Shown one piece after another: positions 63,379 to 64,000 of a stretch of 64,000 bases of DNA (within the stretch, counting starts at the first letter, position 1; each line of letters begins with the position of its first letter). Position numbers and translations under genes: made by a program. This DNA comes from Notospermus geniculatus (Eukaryota > Nemertea > Pilidiophora > Heteronemertea > Lineidae): assembly GCA_002633025.1 (NCBI GenBank), contig NMRB01000347.1, positions 230,667 to 294,666 on the forward strand, written 5' to 3'. The notes beneath the pieces are model-generated. The model did not search any database, had not been told where the DNA came from, and saw only the letters and a list, made by a program, of their open reading frames with translations.

Positions 63379-64000
63379 GGCTGAACAAGACTCTTCTACC
63401 ATCAGATGCCTGCTGTAACCAAAGCATGACCGTGAGAATGACCCCCCCCCCCAGCTTTTTAAGAAAACAATCATTCCTTTCCTGATGAGTAGCACATCTT
63501 CAGGGTAGGACACCGTCTTGTGTCTGGCAGGCAACCGTTCTGTCACCCTTCTCAATAAGCTAATAATACTGTCTTCAGGATAGAACACCAGGATATACAC
63601 AACACCCAATGATACAACAGAGAATAGTTGAACCTCATACATGTAGGCCTATTAACAGATCCACAACATGCAGGTTTAGTGGAGAAATTTATTTCAGATC
63701 TGAATTTGTAATCACATAATATATACACGTTCAGTAAGTAAAGTGGCTGAGTTTTGGCAAATAAAGCACATGAAAAATGAGCAAGGAAAAAATTAAGCTC
63801 ATTTGACCAATCTCCTTTGAAAAGTTTGAAGATTTTGTCATCAATGAGTTCACAAGTGTAGAAGAAGAAATAATCCAAGATGGCTTCGAAAGCAGCCATA
63901 ATGAATGATTTTGCATATTGTTAGGGTTCATCCAATCACAAGCTTAGAAGAGGAAATATTACCCAAGATTGCCTCCAGAGCAGCAATAATGAATGAATAC

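Larger units (their letters stand above)
58486..64000. other. Right flank, repeat-rich, no gene recognised
   Basis: Only short open frames without splice context are present on both strands. Repeats identified are listed separately (59511, 60661, 61799, 62552, 62815, 63270). Another CAGTGTTCTAGCCAGG-type transposon end may start near 58903, but its partner end was not found. Confidence 0.55.

Overview
This is about 64 kb of a eukaryotic nuclear genome, most likely an echinoderm or a closely related marine deuterostome. The reasons are intron-rich animal genes whose products align well with vertebrate proteins (compared from memory), very frequent aggcct/taggcctac, taccggta and tacatgta words, and foldback transposons resembling the sea urchin TU type. 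I cannot name a species.

Seven protein-coding genes can be assembled exon by exon. They alternate strictly in strand: TM6SF1/2-like (+, 2349-5016), HVCN1 proton channel (-, 9665-10550), PRKRIP1 (+, 12394-14664), HEATR6 (-, 15085-24277), a group III secreted phospholipase A2 (+, 26699-34397), XBP1 (-, 37024-39086) and MVP, the major vault protein (+, 46511-55564). For all seven, the exon sum is divisible by three and ends at a stop. The right-hand 8 kb and the 2.3-kb left flank show no gene I can support.

Three stretches occur twice: 15923-17383 and 17385-18809 (HEATR6 exons 14-17), 23760-35010 and 27425-33010 (HEATR6 exon 1 plus the whole PLA2 gene), and 38062-41592 and 41595-45776 (XBP1 exons 1-2 and upstream). 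Their edges coincide with single N bases or poly-G runs. The copies differ by small indels and by clean transposon insertions with target-site duplications. The simplest reading is that both haplotypes of a heterozygous animal were laid end to end, not that the genes are tandemly duplicated. This makes the window a natural catalogue of filled and empty insertion sites.

The strongest biological observations are these. (1) XBP1 carries a twin-hairpin IRE1 splice site with a predicted 20-nt intron, plus a conserved unspliced-form C-terminus resembling the vertebrate XBP1u arrest peptide. (2) MVP has two adjacent 145-nt versions of one shoulder-domain exon that must be mutually exclusive. (3) Two foldback elements, in an MVP intron and in one haplotype of PLA2 intron 1, have arms built of 15-16-bp sub-repeats, shared termini and 8-9-bp target duplications. 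(4) Several small foldback families are present, including a 34-bp palindrome with a filled/empty site pair inside the XBP1 promoter region and a hairpin family with 9-bp target duplications.
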